This document shows positions 23,587 to 32,885 of a stretch of 64,000 nucleotides of DNA, piece after piece. Under the pieces are notes generated by a model. That model was not told the origin of the DNA. It did not search any database and saw only the letters and a program-made list of their open reading frames with translations. Source of the stretch: CAVDAL01 sp963606965 (GTDB lineage Bacteria; Actinomycetota; Coriobacteriia; Coriobacteriales; QAMH01); the NCBI GenBank assembly GCA_963606965.1, contig CAVDAL010000120.1, positions 1-64,000 of the forward strand, in the 5' to 3' direction. The translations under genes and the position numbers were made by a program. Position 1 is the stretch's first letter; each line of letters begins with the position of its first letter.

Positions 23587-24873
23587 TTAGCCCTCCTCTA
23601 TACGAATTAAAATTCCAAGATTATTAACTTCTGGAAGTTCCTGTATCTTTTCCAAAGCTGCTTTTACAGAGCTTTCCTTCGTGCGATGTGTAACATATAA
23701 AACATCAACATGGTCGCCCTTGCTTGCTTCTTGAAGCATGCTCTTGATGCTCACATTATTATCAGCAAAATGCTGTGCAGTAGCAGCTAAAACGCCCGCA
23801 ACATCTTTAACATTTAAGCGAATGTAATATTGAGATTCAATTTCATCAATTGGAACAAGTGGCAAAGCGTCTGTGCATGTGCAACCAACAACTGGCGGAA
23901 CATCATGACTAATATGTCTTGCAAGTTCAACAACATCACCCATAACAGCAGAAGCAGCAGCACCTGCGCCTGCTCCTTCGCCAAAAAACATCAAGTCGCC
24001 AACAGCGTCGCCTGTAACAAAAACAGCATTGTAAACGCCATTAACAGCAGCAAGCTGATGTGTGCGAGGAATCATTGTTGGGTGAACGCGAATATCAATG
24101 CCGGCATTTGTGCGATGTGCAATAGCCAAAAGCTTAATTGCATATCCAAGATTTGCAGCATATTGAAAGTCAGTAGGTGTAACTTCGCGAATGCCTTCTG
24201 CATAAACATCATCAATAGCAACGCGACTATTAAAAGCAATTGAAGCAAGAATTGCAATTTTTGCAGCTGCATCCAAGCCATCAACATCTGCTGTAGGGTC
24301 AGCTTCTGCATATCCAAGTTCTTGAGCTTCCTTTAAAACTTCATCATATGAACAACCCTGTGCATCCATCTTTGAAAGCATATAATTTGTTGTTCCATTC
24401 ACAATGCCCAAAACATCAGAAATTTCATTGCCTGTTAAAGCATGCTTCAATGGTTGGATAATTGGAATGCCGCCGCCAACAGCTCCTTCAAATGCAATTT
24501 CAACGCCTGCTTTGTCTGCTGCATCAAAAATTTCAGCACCTCTGCTTGCTACCAGTGCCTTATTTGCTGTAACAACATATTTACCAGCATTCAAAGCTTC
24601 CAAAACAACATCCGCTGCAGCACCTGTGCCGCCGATAAGCTCAACAACAATATCAACTTCAGGATTTGAAATAACATCTTTGTAAGAATCGACAATTTTA
24701 TCTTCTGGAATGCCAGCTTGAATCATCTTACTTTTTGTCCTGGATGTTGCACATGCAAGCTCTAAATCAACGCCAAGCTTGCGATTAAAGTCCTGTGCGT
24801 GTTTGGAAAGAATGTTAACTAAACCGCCACCAACTGTTCCACATCCAACTAAACCAATTTTAACCTTTCGCAT
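23587..24873 (-). CDS. hom: Homoserine dehydrogenase
   Basis: Reduces aspartate semialdehyde to homoserine, the branch toward threonine and methionine. The NAD(P)-binding GLVGCGTVGGG is at residues 7-17, the catalytic stretch NGTTNYMLSKM is central, and KIAILASIAFNS follows. A C-terminal ACT domain (YIRLNVKDVAGVLAATAQ) suggests feedback control, usually by threonine. I start at ATG 24873 because AGGA sits six bases upstream; the preceding TTG would add one residue. A stand-alone enzyme, not fused to aspartokinase. Confidence 0.93.
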   Translation of the reverse strand: MRKVKIGLVGCGTVGGGLVNILSKHAQDFNRKLGVDLELACATSRTKSKMIQAGIPEDKIVDSYKDVISNPEVDIVVELIGGTGAAADVVLEALNAGKYVVTANKALVASRGAEIFDAADKAGVEIAFEGAVGGGIPIIQPLKHALTGNEISDVLGIVNGTTNYMLSKMDAQGCSYDEVLKEAQELGYAEADPTADVDGLDAAAKIAILASIAFNSRVAIDDVYAEGIREVTPTDFQYAANLGYAIKLLAIAHRTNAGIDIRVHPTMIPRTHQLAAVNGVYNAVFVTGDAVGDLMFFGEGAGAGAAASAVMGDVVELARHISHDVPPVVGCTCTDALPLVPIDEIESQYYIRLNVKDVAGVLAATAQHFADNNVSIKSMLQEASKGDHVDVLYVTHRTKESSVKAALEKIQELPEVNNLGILIRIEEG

Positions 24874-24897
24874 CAATATTCCTTCCTAAAGAATGCC

Positions 24898-26256
24898 TTA
24901 GTAAAAATCACGAGCAAGCAAGTCGCCATATGTCTCGCGGCGAACAATTCGTCTTGCTTCACCATCACAAACCATAACAATACCTGGGCGAATTTGTTTG
25001 TTGTAATTGCTTGCCATTTCATTGCAATAAGCGCCAGTGCCCAAAACGCAAATAATGTCGCCGGCTTTGCATTCTTGCAATGCAGAATTTTTCACAACGA
25101 CATCGCCGCTTTCACAATGTTTGCCAACAATATCACAAATTGTATTACGGGGCTTATCAGCATGATTAACAACAAAAGCTTCATATTTGCTTCCATATAA
25201 TGCAGTACGAATGTTGTCTGTCATACCACCGTCCACAGCAACATATGTACAAATTCCAGGCACTTCTTTAACAGAACCAACTGTATAAAGAGTAATACCT
25301 GCATTAGCAACAATTGAACGACCTGGTTCAACATATAAATGAGGAGCAGGATAATCAAACTTTTCACAAGCATCTTTTACAGCTTCTGAAAGCAATTTAG
25401 CAAAATCTTCAATGCTTGATGGCTTGTCATAAACAGTATAAGGAATGCCCAAGCCGCCGCCCATATCAAGGTCTTTTGCGACAAAGCCAAGCTCTTCGCG
25501 GATTGAATCCATAAATTTAAAGATGACTTTTACAGCTTCTTCATAGCTTTTAAGTTCAAAAATTTGTGAACCAATGTGGCAGTGATAACCTGTCAATTCA
25601 AGATTTTCAAGGCTAAGCGCAAATTCAGTTGCAGTTTTTGCAGCTCCATTGCGAATATTAAAACCAAATTTTGAATCTTCATTTGCTGTTTGAATGTATG
25701 AATGAGTATCTGCTTCAATGCCAGGGCAAATGCGCAAAATTACACGCTGCTTCATGTTGCGCTTTGCAGCTAATTCATTTATGCGTTCAAGCTCTTCATG
25801 TGTATCAACAACATAACATGCAACACCAGCAGCCAAGCCTTCATCAATTTCTTTGCTTGACTTATTGTTGCCCTGCATAAAGACCATATCCATTGGGAAT
25901 GATGCAGCTTTTGCCATTGCAAGCTCACCGCCGCTAGCGCAATCAATGCCGCATCCTTCTTCTGCAACAATCTTATCCATAACTACTGTGCAAAATGCTT
26001 TTGCTGCATAAACAACACTAGATTCTGGATAATATTTATGGAATGAATCAACAAAAGTGCGCAACTGAGTGCGAATATGATCTTCATCATAAACATAAAG
26101 AGCTGTTTCAAATTTATCAACAATATCAAGCAAATCCATGCCTGCTAAAGTGACTTTATTGCCTTCAACTTTCATATTTTTTGGCGCACAGAAAAGCAAA
26201 TCTGCAGCCGTATAATTATCTGGTATTACATGTTCGCGTTGTGCCGCAATAGACAT
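24898..26256 (-). CDS. lysA: Diaminopimelate decarboxylase
   Basis: PLP enzyme making L-lysine from meso-diaminopimelate, the last lysine step. The PLP lysine is in VVYAAKAFC (~residue 85). GCGIDCASGGELAMA, the HIGSQIF glycine-binding loop and the CEAGD-like CKAGDIICVLGTGAYC region (substrate Cys/Glu) are conserved. YVEPGRSIVANAG binds the phosphate. The 452 residues include a short N-terminal extension of about 30. Good TAGGAG site before the ATG. Located between argS and hom, linking lysine and threonine/methionine branches. Confidence 0.92.
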   Translation of the reverse strand: MSIAAQREHVIPDNYTAADLLFCAPKNMKVEGNKVTLAGMDLLDIVDKFETALYVYDEDHIRTQLRTFVDSFHKYYPESSVVYAAKAFCTVVMDKIVAEEGCGIDCASGGELAMAKAASFPMDMVFMQGNNKSSKEIDEGLAAGVACYVVDTHEELERINELAAKRNMKQRVILRICPGIEADTHSYIQTANEDSKFGFNIRNGAAKTATEFALSLENLELTGYHCHIGSQIFELKSYEEAVKVIFKFMDSIREELGFVAKDLDMGGGLGIPYTVYDKPSSIEDFAKLLSEAVKDACEKFDYPAPHLYVEPGRSIVANAGITLYTVGSVKEVPGICTYVAVDGGMTDNIRTALYGSKYEAFVVNHADKPRNTICDIVGKHCESGDVVVKNSALQECKAGDIICVLGTGAYCNEMASNYNKQIRPGIVMVCDGEARRIVRRETYGDLLARDFY

Positions 26257-26264
26257 AAAAACTC

Positions 26265-28022
26265 CTACATTCTTTCTGGGCTAGAAACACCTAATAAATC
26301 TAAACAGTTCTCTAAAACTTGACGCGTTGCATTTGCAACATACAAACGCGCAGTTGTTAAAGTTTTGTCTTCACCAATAACATGGCAATTGGTATAAAAA
26401 CGATGAAATTCAGCCGCTAAGCTTTCTGCATAATGCGTCAACCTGAATGGAGCAAGGTCGCGAGCACAATTTTTCACAGTGTCTGGGAATTCAGACAGCT
26501 TGCGCGAAAGTGCAAATTCAGCTTCATCAGTCAAAACTGAAAGGTCAGCATTTTCTGGAATAAATTGCTGCGCAATTTCTTCTATTGAAAGACTTTCATC
26601 CTTAGCAGCCTTGCGCAAAATGCTGCAAATGCGAGCATGAGCATATTGCACATAATAAACAGGATTTGAAGAATCAGCACGCTTTGCTTGTTCAATATCA
26701 AAATCAATTGCTTGGTCAGTTGAACGCGAAAGCATTAAATAACGCGTTGCATCTGTGCCAACTTCATCAATAAGTTCTTCAAATGAAACCATCTCGCCTG
26801 TACGCTTTGACATTCTTACAGGTTTACCATCGCGGAAAAGATTAACAAGCTGGCCAATAATAATTTCTGGTTGCTTTGGATGATCAAAAACTTCACCAAC
26901 AGCTTGGATGCGCTTTATATATCCATGATGGTCTGCGCCAAGTAAGTCAATGCAACGAACAAAACCGCGGTCAAACTTATCTTTGTGATAAGCAATATCC
27001 GGAGCAAAATATGTATATGCACCATCAGCTTTGACTAATACGCGATCTTTATCATCGCCAAAATCTGTAGTTCTGAACCATTTTGCATCATCTTTTTCAT
27101 AGATATAGCCACGTTTATCAAGTTCATCTATTGTGCGAGAAATTTTTGAAGTACCACGCTCGTCAAGTGCATGAAGAGTGCGTTCGCTAAACCAAACATC
27201 AAAATGCAAACCAAAGCTGTCCAATACATCTTGCACGTGCTTCAAAACTGAAGAATATGCTTTTTCCAAAAAGTAAGACTTACGAGCTTGGTCATCTGCA
27301 TCGACCCACTTGCTTCCTTCTTGTTCATAAATTTTGCAAGCAATATCAATAACATATGCGCCAGCATAACAATTTTCTGGCAATAATGCTCTGTAATGTT
27401 CAGCATTATCAATAATATGACCATAAGCCTGTTCAAGTGTCTTGCCACCAGCCACAAGTTCAGCAACTTGTAAATATCTAGCAGCAACAGATTCAGCAAA
27501 AATATTCATCTGATTGCCAGCATCATTAATATAAAATTCGCGAGTTACATCAAAGCCGCTGAAGCTCATAACTCTGCAAATTGCATCGCCTAAAGCTGCC
27601 CATCTGCCATGTCCAAGGTGCATAGGGCCAGTTGGATTAGCAGAAATAAATTCTACATCTATCTTTGCGCCTTCACCATAATTGCTAGAACCATAAAGCT
27701 TGCCTGCTTTGCGCACCTTTCGAAATGTCTCTTGCAAAGCAGCATTTGACAGATAAATATTTATAAAGCCAGGACCTGCAATTTCAACAGATGCAATTGA
27801 ATCATCTTGCTTAATATTATCAACAACAATCTGTGCGATTTCTCGTGGGTTTTTCTTTGCGCTTTTAGCCATGCGCATAGCAATTGAAGTTGCCCAATCT
27901 CCATGGCTTACATCTTTAGGGCGTTCCAATGCAGCTTCTGGCACATCTTCAACTTGAAGCTGGCCAGCTTCAATAGCGCTTTTAACAGCTTCTTCAATTA
28001 TTTGTTCAATATATTCGCGCAC
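26265..28022 (-). CDS. argS: Arginyl-tRNA synthetase
   Basis: Class I aminoacyl-tRNA synthetase, 585 residues. It has an N-terminal ADD domain. The HIGH-type motif is in NPTGPMHLGHGRWAALGD (~residue 125) and the KMSKS-type motif in RMSKRTGEMVSF. The DALR anticodon domain closes the protein (FAL..KLSEFPDTV, FYTNCHVIG). GTG start at 28022 with AAAGGA upstream, 18 bases after the ppaC stop. Confidence 0.94.
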   Translation of the reverse strand: MREYIEQIIEEAVKSAIEAGQLQVEDVPEAALERPKDVSHGDWATSIAMRMAKSAKKNPREIAQIVVDNIKQDDSIASVEIAGPGFINIYLSNAALQETFRKVRKAGKLYGSSNYGEGAKIDVEFISANPTGPMHLGHGRWAALGDAICRVMSFSGFDVTREFYINDAGNQMNIFAESVAARYLQVAELVAGGKTLEQAYGHIIDNAEHYRALLPENCYAGAYVIDIACKIYEQEGSKWVDADDQARKSYFLEKAYSSVLKHVQDVLDSFGLHFDVWFSERTLHALDERGTSKISRTIDELDKRGYIYEKDDAKWFRTTDFGDDKDRVLVKADGAYTYFAPDIAYHKDKFDRGFVRCIDLLGADHHGYIKRIQAVGEVFDHPKQPEIIIGQLVNLFRDGKPVRMSKRTGEMVSFEELIDEVGTDATRYLMLSRSTDQAIDFDIEQAKRADSSNPVYYVQYAHARICSILRKAAKDESLSIEEIAQQFIPENADLSVLTDEAEFALSRKLSEFPDTVKNCARDLAPFRLTHYAESLAAEFHRFYTNCHVIGEDKTLTTARLYVANATRQVLENCLDLLGVSSPERM

Positions 28023-28040
28023 GTTATCTTTCCTTTAAAA

Positions 28041-28967
28041 CTATTCTGCAGCAATCAAAACAGCAGCTACTTGCTTCTTGCGTGACAAAACACCAGGCAT
28101 CCAAACTGGGCCATTCTCAAAGCTAATATCGAATGCCTTTTCAATAAATGCAATATCGCCAGCTGCAATAAAGTCTGAACCTTCAACGATGATATCTGTC
28201 ATCATCATCAAAGCCGCATCATATCCTTTGCTTGTTTGCAAAGATTTAACAGCATTTTCAATTTCTTCATATCTGTCTTTCATGCCTGCTAAATCTACTG
28301 TTTCATATTGAGCAATCCAGACCTTCTTACCACCAAAATCGAATTCTTTTGAATCGCGTGTAATGATTTCATCAACTGCTACATCTTCATCGCCACCGCG
28401 TGACTTGAAAATCTTCATACCAAATTCTGTTGCATCAACACCAAGAATTCCACTTAATTCTTCAACAGCTTCTTCATCGATTTTTGTAGCTGTTGGCGAC
28501 TTCAAAATTACTGTGTCAGTAAGAATAGCGCTTAATAAACAAGCTGCAATCCCCTTTTCAAATTCAATATCATAATTCTTATAAATCTTATAAACGATTG
28601 TTGCAGTAGAGCCAACTGGAGCATTAAAAAAGAAAATTGGATTTGCTGTTGTCACGTCTGCAATGCGATGATGATCTACAACTTCAACAAGCTCAGCATT
28701 GTTAAGACCGTCAACTGCTTGGCTCATTTCATTATGGTCAACAAGAATAACTTTGTCGCCATCAACAACAGATTCAATTAGCTCTGGCATGCCTTCCAAA
28801 CCATATTCATTGAAAATCATTTCACTTTCAGCAGGAAGTGGCCCTAATCGAACAGGAATATATTCATTATCAGGGTCAAGCATATCCTTAAGGTGAGCAT
28901 ATGTATATGCTGCCATAATTGAGTCATTATCGGGGTTTTTGTGTCCAACAACATAAATTTGAGCCAT
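28041..28967 (-). CDS. ppaC: Manganese-dependent (family II) inorganic pyrophosphatase
   Basis: Hydrolyses PPi from biosynthetic and aminoacylation reactions. It is a DHH-fold enzyme with VVGHKNPDNDSIMAA at the N-terminus (metal His and two Asp), VDHNE and DHHRIADV in the middle and SRKKQVAAVL at the C-terminus. The 308-residue length excludes CBS/DRTGG-containing versions. First gene of the operon that ends with the radical SAM protein; GGAGG precedes the ATG. Confidence 0.93.
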   Translation of the reverse strand: MAQIYVVGHKNPDNDSIMAAYTYAHLKDMLDPDNEYIPVRLGPLPAESEMIFNEYGLEGMPELIESVVDGDKVILVDHNEMSQAVDGLNNAELVEVVDHHRIADVTTANPIFFFNAPVGSTATIVYKIYKNYDIEFEKGIAACLLSAILTDTVILKSPTATKIDEEAVEELSGILGVDATEFGMKIFKSRGGDEDVAVDEIITRDSKEFDFGGKKVWIAQYETVDLAGMKDRYEEIENAVKSLQTSKGYDAALMMMTDIIVEGSDFIAAGDIAFIEKAFDISFENGPVWMPGVLSRKKQVAAVLIAAE

Positions 28968-29019
28968 GGTTTCCTCCGTGAGAATTTTGTATTTATATAT
29001 GTATTTCTACAAGCGCAAA

Positions 29020-29025
29020 ATTATA
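29020..29025 (-). promoter_or_regulatory. -10 box for the ppaC operon
   Basis: TATAAT on the minus strand lies 52 bases before the ppaC ATG, giving a leader of about 45 bases. No convincing -35. Confidence 0.4.
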
Positions 29026-29033
29026 CAATTAGA

Positions 29034-29063
29034 CAAGCAAAAGCACCGCTTTGAACAAGCGTG
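29034..29063 (-). terminator. Probable terminator of pcrA
   Basis: On the minus strand CACGCTT pairs with AAGCGGTG (one bulged G), followed by CTTTTGCTT. It lies about 40 bases after the pcrA stop. Confidence 0.55.
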
Positions 29064-29102
29064 TTTACTTTAGAAGTGCAATATGTTTCCATCAAGAGAA
29101 AA

Positions 29103-31361
29103 CTAAATCTTAACAAGCGGAGCATAGCCTTTCATAAGCTTCTTTGTCTGGCCACTTCTATCAAAACGCACAACAATTCTATCCCCTGCAGATTCCAGCA
29201 CAACGCCAGTGCCAAAAGTCTTATGTTCTACTTTATCCCCTGCAGCAAAATCAATATTTGCGCTTGCCTTGCGAGGTGAATTATCCGCTGAAGATGAACG
29301 CCCAGTTTTGCCAAAGACTTGCCCTGAATACATATCTTGTCCATTGCCTGAACCATATGTCCCGCGCCTGTCTCCGCGCTTTTCCCAACCTGTGCCTTTC
29401 ATTCCGCGTGAACCAATTCCTTCATGGTCAATCAGCTCTTTTGGAATTTCATCGACAAAGCGTGACCTTGGATTAGCTTGCGAACTATTAAAAGTTCTGC
29501 GCGTTTGCGCATGCGTGATATATAGCTTTTTCCTTGCGCGAGTAATTGCAACATATGCAAGCCTGCGCTCTTCTTCAACATTATGTTCTTGGATTGAATT
29601 TGTGTGAGGGAAGATTCCCTCTTCCATCCCAGTAACAAAAACATAATCAAATTCCAAGCCTTTTGCGCTGTGAATAGTCATGAAAGTTATCATTTCGCCA
29701 TTTGCTGTATCAAGAGTGTCTAAATCTGTACGCAAAGATAGCCATTCCATAAAATCTGGAAGCTGCGGCTCGCGAACTTCATCAGAATTTTCAACTTCAA
29801 TATATTCATGAGTTTCAACAAATTCACGAACAACGCCCATAAATTCTGCAATATTTTCTTTGCGGCTTATATTTTCTTCACTGCGCTTTTTGTCCAAAGC
29901 AGCAACAATGCCAGTGCGTTCAACAATCATATCAACAATACTATAAAGGTCTCCGGAATATGATTGTGCTTCTTCAATCAATTGCACAAAAGAAATTAAA
30001 GCATTGCGCGTCGCCATGCGAAGGTTTGCATCTTCGCGGGCAAGCTTTGCAGCATCAAAAAAGGATAAGTTTTTCTCATTTGCAAGCTGCGCAATATAAT
30101 CAATTGATGTTTTGCCAATTCCGCGTGTAGGCGTATTGATAATTCGCATTGCGCTTACATCGTCAGCATTATTTGTAACTAGCTTCAAATAAGCCATTAC
30201 ATCGCGAATTTCTGCACGTTCAAAAAAACGAGTGCCGCCAACAATTGTATATGGCAAACCTGCGCGCAAGAACATATCTTCAAGAATACGACTTTGAGCA
30301 TTTGTTCTGTAAAAAACAGCGATGTCATTATAAGATGTGCCCTTGCGGTGCAAATTTTCAATTTCTGAAGCAATCCAGCGGCCTTCATCGCGTTCATCTG
30401 ATGCTAAATATAAAGCAGCATGTTCGCCTTTGCCTTTGCTTGTAAACATATGCTTTGCTTTGCGCGCGCTATTGTGAGCAATCAAAGCATTTGCAATATC
30501 CAAAATTGTGCCGCTTGAACGGTAATTTTCTTCCAGTTTGATTGTTTGTGCGTCTGGCCAGTCGCGTTCAAAGTCGAGAATGTTTCTGATGTCTGCGCCG
30601 CGCCAAGAATAAATTGACTGGTCATCGTCGCCCACAACCATAATATTGCGGTGAACTTGCGCAAGCATTTTTGTTATTTCATATTGCGCACGGTTTGTAT
30701 CTTGATATTCATCCACAAGGATATATTTAAATTTGTCTGCATATTCATGTGCAATATCAGAATTATCGCGGAATAAAACATATGTGTAATAAAGTAAGTC
30801 ATCGAAATCCATTGCATTAGCACGTTGCAAGCGCTTGTTATATGCTTCATAAATTGCACTTACTTTTTTGTCGAAAAAGTCCCCTGCTCGCAATGCATAT
30901 TCACTTGGGCTTAAAAGTTCATTCTTTGCGCTTGAAATGCGTGAACGAACAGCCGCATCTGGTACTGTTTTTGTAGAAAGCCCTTGTTCTTGCATTATCT
31001 GCTTGATCAATCGCTTTGAATCATCCGTATCATAAATTGTGAAATTCGATGTGAACCCTAAAACGCCTGCTTCAGAGCGAAGAATTCTTACACACATACT
31101 ATGGAATGTATTTATCCAAATGCCACGAGTTGAAAATGGCACTAAATCTTCAAGGCGCGTGCGCATTTCTTTAGCTGCCTTATTTGTAAATGTCACAGCC
31201 AAAATATTCCAAGGGTCACACCCATTTTCAATAACATGTGCAATGCGATATGTTAAAACGCGAGTCTTGCCACTGCCAGCGCCAGCCAAAACCAAAAGCG
31301 GACCTTGAGTGCATTCGACAGCATGTCGCTGTTCTTCATTTAAGGAAGATAAATCTAACAA
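29103..31361 (-). CDS. pcrA: UvrD/PcrA-type DNA helicase
   Basis: Superfamily 1A 3'-5' helicase for repair and replication-conflict resolution. Motifs: Q-motif LNEEQRHAV, Walker A AGAGSGKT, motif Ia TFTNKAAKEM, motif II VDEYQDTN, motif III GDDDQSIYSWRGAD, motif IV LEENYRSS, motif V MTIHSAKGLEFDYVF and motif VI VAITRARKKLYI. The C-terminus has the PcrA-type RNA-polymerase-binding fold (FAAGDKVEHKTFGTGVV). I start at TTG 31361, with GAG five bases upstream and the product beginning LLDLSSLNEEQ. A GTG at 31415 lies inside aroF without a ribosome site. Confidence 0.9.
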   Translation of the reverse strand: MLDLSSLNEEQRHAVECTQGPLLVLAGAGSGKTRVLTYRIAHVIENGCDPWNILAVTFTNKAAKEMRTRLEDLVPFSTRGIWINTFHSMCVRILRSEAGVLGFTSNFTIYDTDDSKRLIKQIMQEQGLSTKTVPDAAVRSRISSAKNELLSPSEYALRAGDFFDKKVSAIYEAYNKRLQRANAMDFDDLLYYTYVLFRDNSDIAHEYADKFKYILVDEYQDTNRAQYEITKMLAQVHRNIMVVGDDDQSIYSWRGADIRNILDFERDWPDAQTIKLEENYRSSGTILDIANALIAHNSARKAKHMFTSKGKGEHAALYLASDERDEGRWIASEIENLHRKGTSYNDIAVFYRTNAQSRILEDMFLRAGLPYTIVGGTRFFERAEIRDVMAYLKLVTNNADDVSAMRIINTPTRGIGKTSIDYIAQLANEKNLSFFDAAKLAREDANLRMATRNALISFVQLIEEAQSYSGDLYSIVDMIVERTGIVAALDKKRSEENISRKENIAEFMGVVREFVETHEYIEVENSDEVREPQLPDFMEWLSLRTDLDTLDTANGEMITFMTIHSAKGLEFDYVFVTGMEEGIFPHTNSIQEHNVEEERRLAYVAITRARKKLYITHAQTRRTFNSSQANPRSRFVDEIPKELIDHEGIGSRGMKGTGWEKRGDRRGTYGSGNGQDMYSGQVFGKTGRSSSADNSPRKASANIDFAAGDKVEHKTFGTGVVLESAGDRIVVRFDRSGQTKKLMKGYAPLVKI

Positions 31362-31384
31362 CTTTTCTCTTTTCTTATCTATTT

Positions 31385-32164
31385 TTAAATTAAAGTTTTG
31401 CCCAAAGCTTCGCACAATATGCGCAGTTCAGCTACTAAATTTTCAAATTGTTCAAAACTCAGCTGCTGTTGAGCATCAGACTTTGCAGATGCTGGGTCAG
31501 GATGGATTTCAATCATGATTGCATCTGCTCCTGCAGCAACACCTGCCTTAGCCAAGGCTGGAACAAGGGCGGCGTCTCCTGCTGGGTGGCTAGCATCAAC
31601 TGCAATGTAATAATTTGTCTTGTTATGAACAATTGGCACAGAAGCAATGTCTAGTGTAAAGCGCGTTTGAGTTTCAAAACTGCGAATTCCGCGTTCACAC
31701 AAAACGATATTGTCATTTCCATGCTCTGTTAAATATTGCGTTGTTTGCAACCATTCATCAATTGTAGAAGCCATAGAACGCTTAAACAAAATTGGAGTCT
31801 TTTGTTCAGCTGTCTGTATTGCAACTTCTTTTAACAACTCATAATTCATCATATTTCGAGCGCCAATTTGAATTGCATCAACATGGGTCATTAAATATTG
31901 AATATGCTTTGCATCGACAAGTTCAGTGATACAATGCAAACCAGACGCATGTGCAGCATCGCGCAAAATGTCTACGCCGCTAAGCCCAAGACCTTGAAAA
32001 GATTTAGGATTTGTTCTTGGTTTAAAAGCTCCTCCGCGCATCCATGAAAGCCCACAATCTGCAATTAGTTTTGCAGTGCTCTTCACCTGTTGTTCACTTT
32101 CAACAGAACAAGGACCTGCTATGAGCGTTACACAATCTTTTTTGCATATAGTCAAAGAATCCAT
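31385..32164 (-). CDS. aroF: DAHP synthase (3-deoxy-7-phosphoheptulonate synthase), type I-beta
   Basis: Condenses PEP and erythrose-4-phosphate at the entry of the shikimate pathway. It has IAGPCSVES, RGGAFKPRTNP, IQIGARNM, FKRSMAS and DASHPAGD. The 259 residues are the catalytic barrel alone: no N-terminal ferredoxin-like or chorismate-mutase regulatory domain, so aromatic feedback through those modules is not expected. It lies between a PAP2 gene (7-base gap) and pcrA, with no other aromatic pathway genes nearby. KDO-8-P synthase is excluded by the I-beta motif pattern. Confidence 0.87.
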   Translation of the reverse strand: MDSLTICKKDCVTLIAGPCSVESEQQVKSTAKLIADCGLSWMRGGAFKPRTNPKSFQGLGLSGVDILRDAAHASGLHCITELVDAKHIQYLMTHVDAIQIGARNMMNYELLKEVAIQTAEQKTPILFKRSMASTIDEWLQTTQYLTEHGNDNIVLCERGIRSFETQTRFTLDIASVPIVHNKTNYYIAVDASHPAGDAALVPALAKAGVAAGADAIMIEIHPDPASAKSDAQQQLSFEQFENLVAELRILCEALGKTLI

Positions 32165-32171
32165 TGCACCA

Positions 32172-32759
32172 CTACCTATGATATTCCGAATAGTCGCGAC
32201 GCTGGTTTTTTACACTATGCCTTGCCGCGGACTTTGGCTTGCTTATATTTATCAAGCGCATAAAAACAAAGACGCAAATCCAACCAATAATTAATCCTAA
32301 AACAATTCCAGCCAAAACGTCAGTTGGATAATTCACGCCAAGATACATTCTTGCAAACATAATTATTACACTAAATATTATTGAAACAAAGCCGAATTTT
32401 CCACCAAAACAACGCGCAATAATAAAGCTTGCAGCAACGCATGAAGCAACATGGAAACTTGGGAATGAATAGCCTTCATGCAAAACACCAACAACTGTGT
32501 TAAGCCCAATAATCGCATCAAATGGTCTATCGCGCCCGACCAACATTCCAATAAGCACAACGCCAATAAGAGCGCACAATATAACAGATGCAATTAAAGC
32601 AAGTCCTTCTTTTCGTCTGTCTTTAACGAAGATAAGGAAAATCAAGCCAAGAACAAGCCAAATAAATCCATGATTTGCAATTGCTGAAAAGAAGGCAAAA
32701 AGCTGCACAATAAATGGTACTCGAATTGCTTGCAGAACTAATAATATTGTGCCTTCCAT
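32172..32759 (-). CDS. PAP2-family membrane phosphatase, atypical motif
   Basis: Membrane protein of 195 residues with about five to six helices and PAP2 motifs: GRDRPF (C1 region), SFPSFHVAS (C2, PSxH) and ARMYLGVNYPTDVLAG (C3). The family C3 motif is SRxxxxxHxxxD, whose His is the phosphoryl-accepting nucleophile; here the position is Asn (AAT codon). It would otherwise be an undecaprenyl-diphosphate or lipid phosphatase. Either it is catalytically altered or the alignment of C3 differs. Confidence 0.75.
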   Translation of the reverse strand: MEGTILLVLQAIRVPFIVQLFAFFSAIANHGFIWLVLGLIFLIFVKDRRKEGLALIASVILCALIGVVLIGMLVGRDRPFDAIIGLNTVVGVLHEGYSFPSFHVASCVAASFIIARCFGGKFGFVSIIFSVIIMFARMYLGVNYPTDVLAGIVLGLIIGWICVFVFMRLINISKPKSAARHSVKNQRRDYSEYHR

Positions 32760-32802
32760 CTAATCTGTTCCCTCGTAATCTTTATTGCAATATTCGTATG
32801 AC

Positions 32803-32810
32803 ATTATACT
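32803..32810. promoter_or_regulatory. Overlapping divergent -10 boxes for the PAP2 gene and mntP
   Basis: ATTATACT holds TATAAT on the minus strand (32808-32803, toward the PAP2 gene) and TATACT on the plus strand (32805-32810, toward mntP). The two promoters cannot be occupied at once. -35 elements are weak (TTATTG 17 bases upstream on the plus strand). Confidence 0.4.
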
Positions 32811-32817
32811 AACAAAG

Positions 32818-32851
32818 AAACGCTCCTTATCAGGCAGCGTTTTTAATTTTA
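32818..32851 (+). promoter_or_regulatory. Terminator-like hairpin at the 5' end of the mntP leader
   Basis: AAACGCT (32818-32824) pairs with AGCGTTT (32836-32842), extended by CCT/AGG, and is followed by TTTTTAATTTT. It begins where transcription from the TATACT box should start. There is no plus-strand gene upstream to terminate, so it is a leader element: attenuator, 5' stabiliser or operator. The manganese (yybP-ykoY) riboswitch consensus is not seen. Confidence 0.45.
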
Positions 32852-32885
32852 TAAACAGAGCAAACAGGGTTTTCGGTACAAGATT

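Noticed and set aside
31362..31415. GTG 31415 as pcrA start
   Set aside because: It would lie within aroF, adds residues without family similarity and has no ribosome site. TTG 31361 fits better, though still uncertain.
32760..32885. Manganese (yybP-ykoY) riboswitch upstream of mntP
   Set aside because: The region is short and lacks the conserved internal-loop sequences; only a simple hairpin with a T-run is present.
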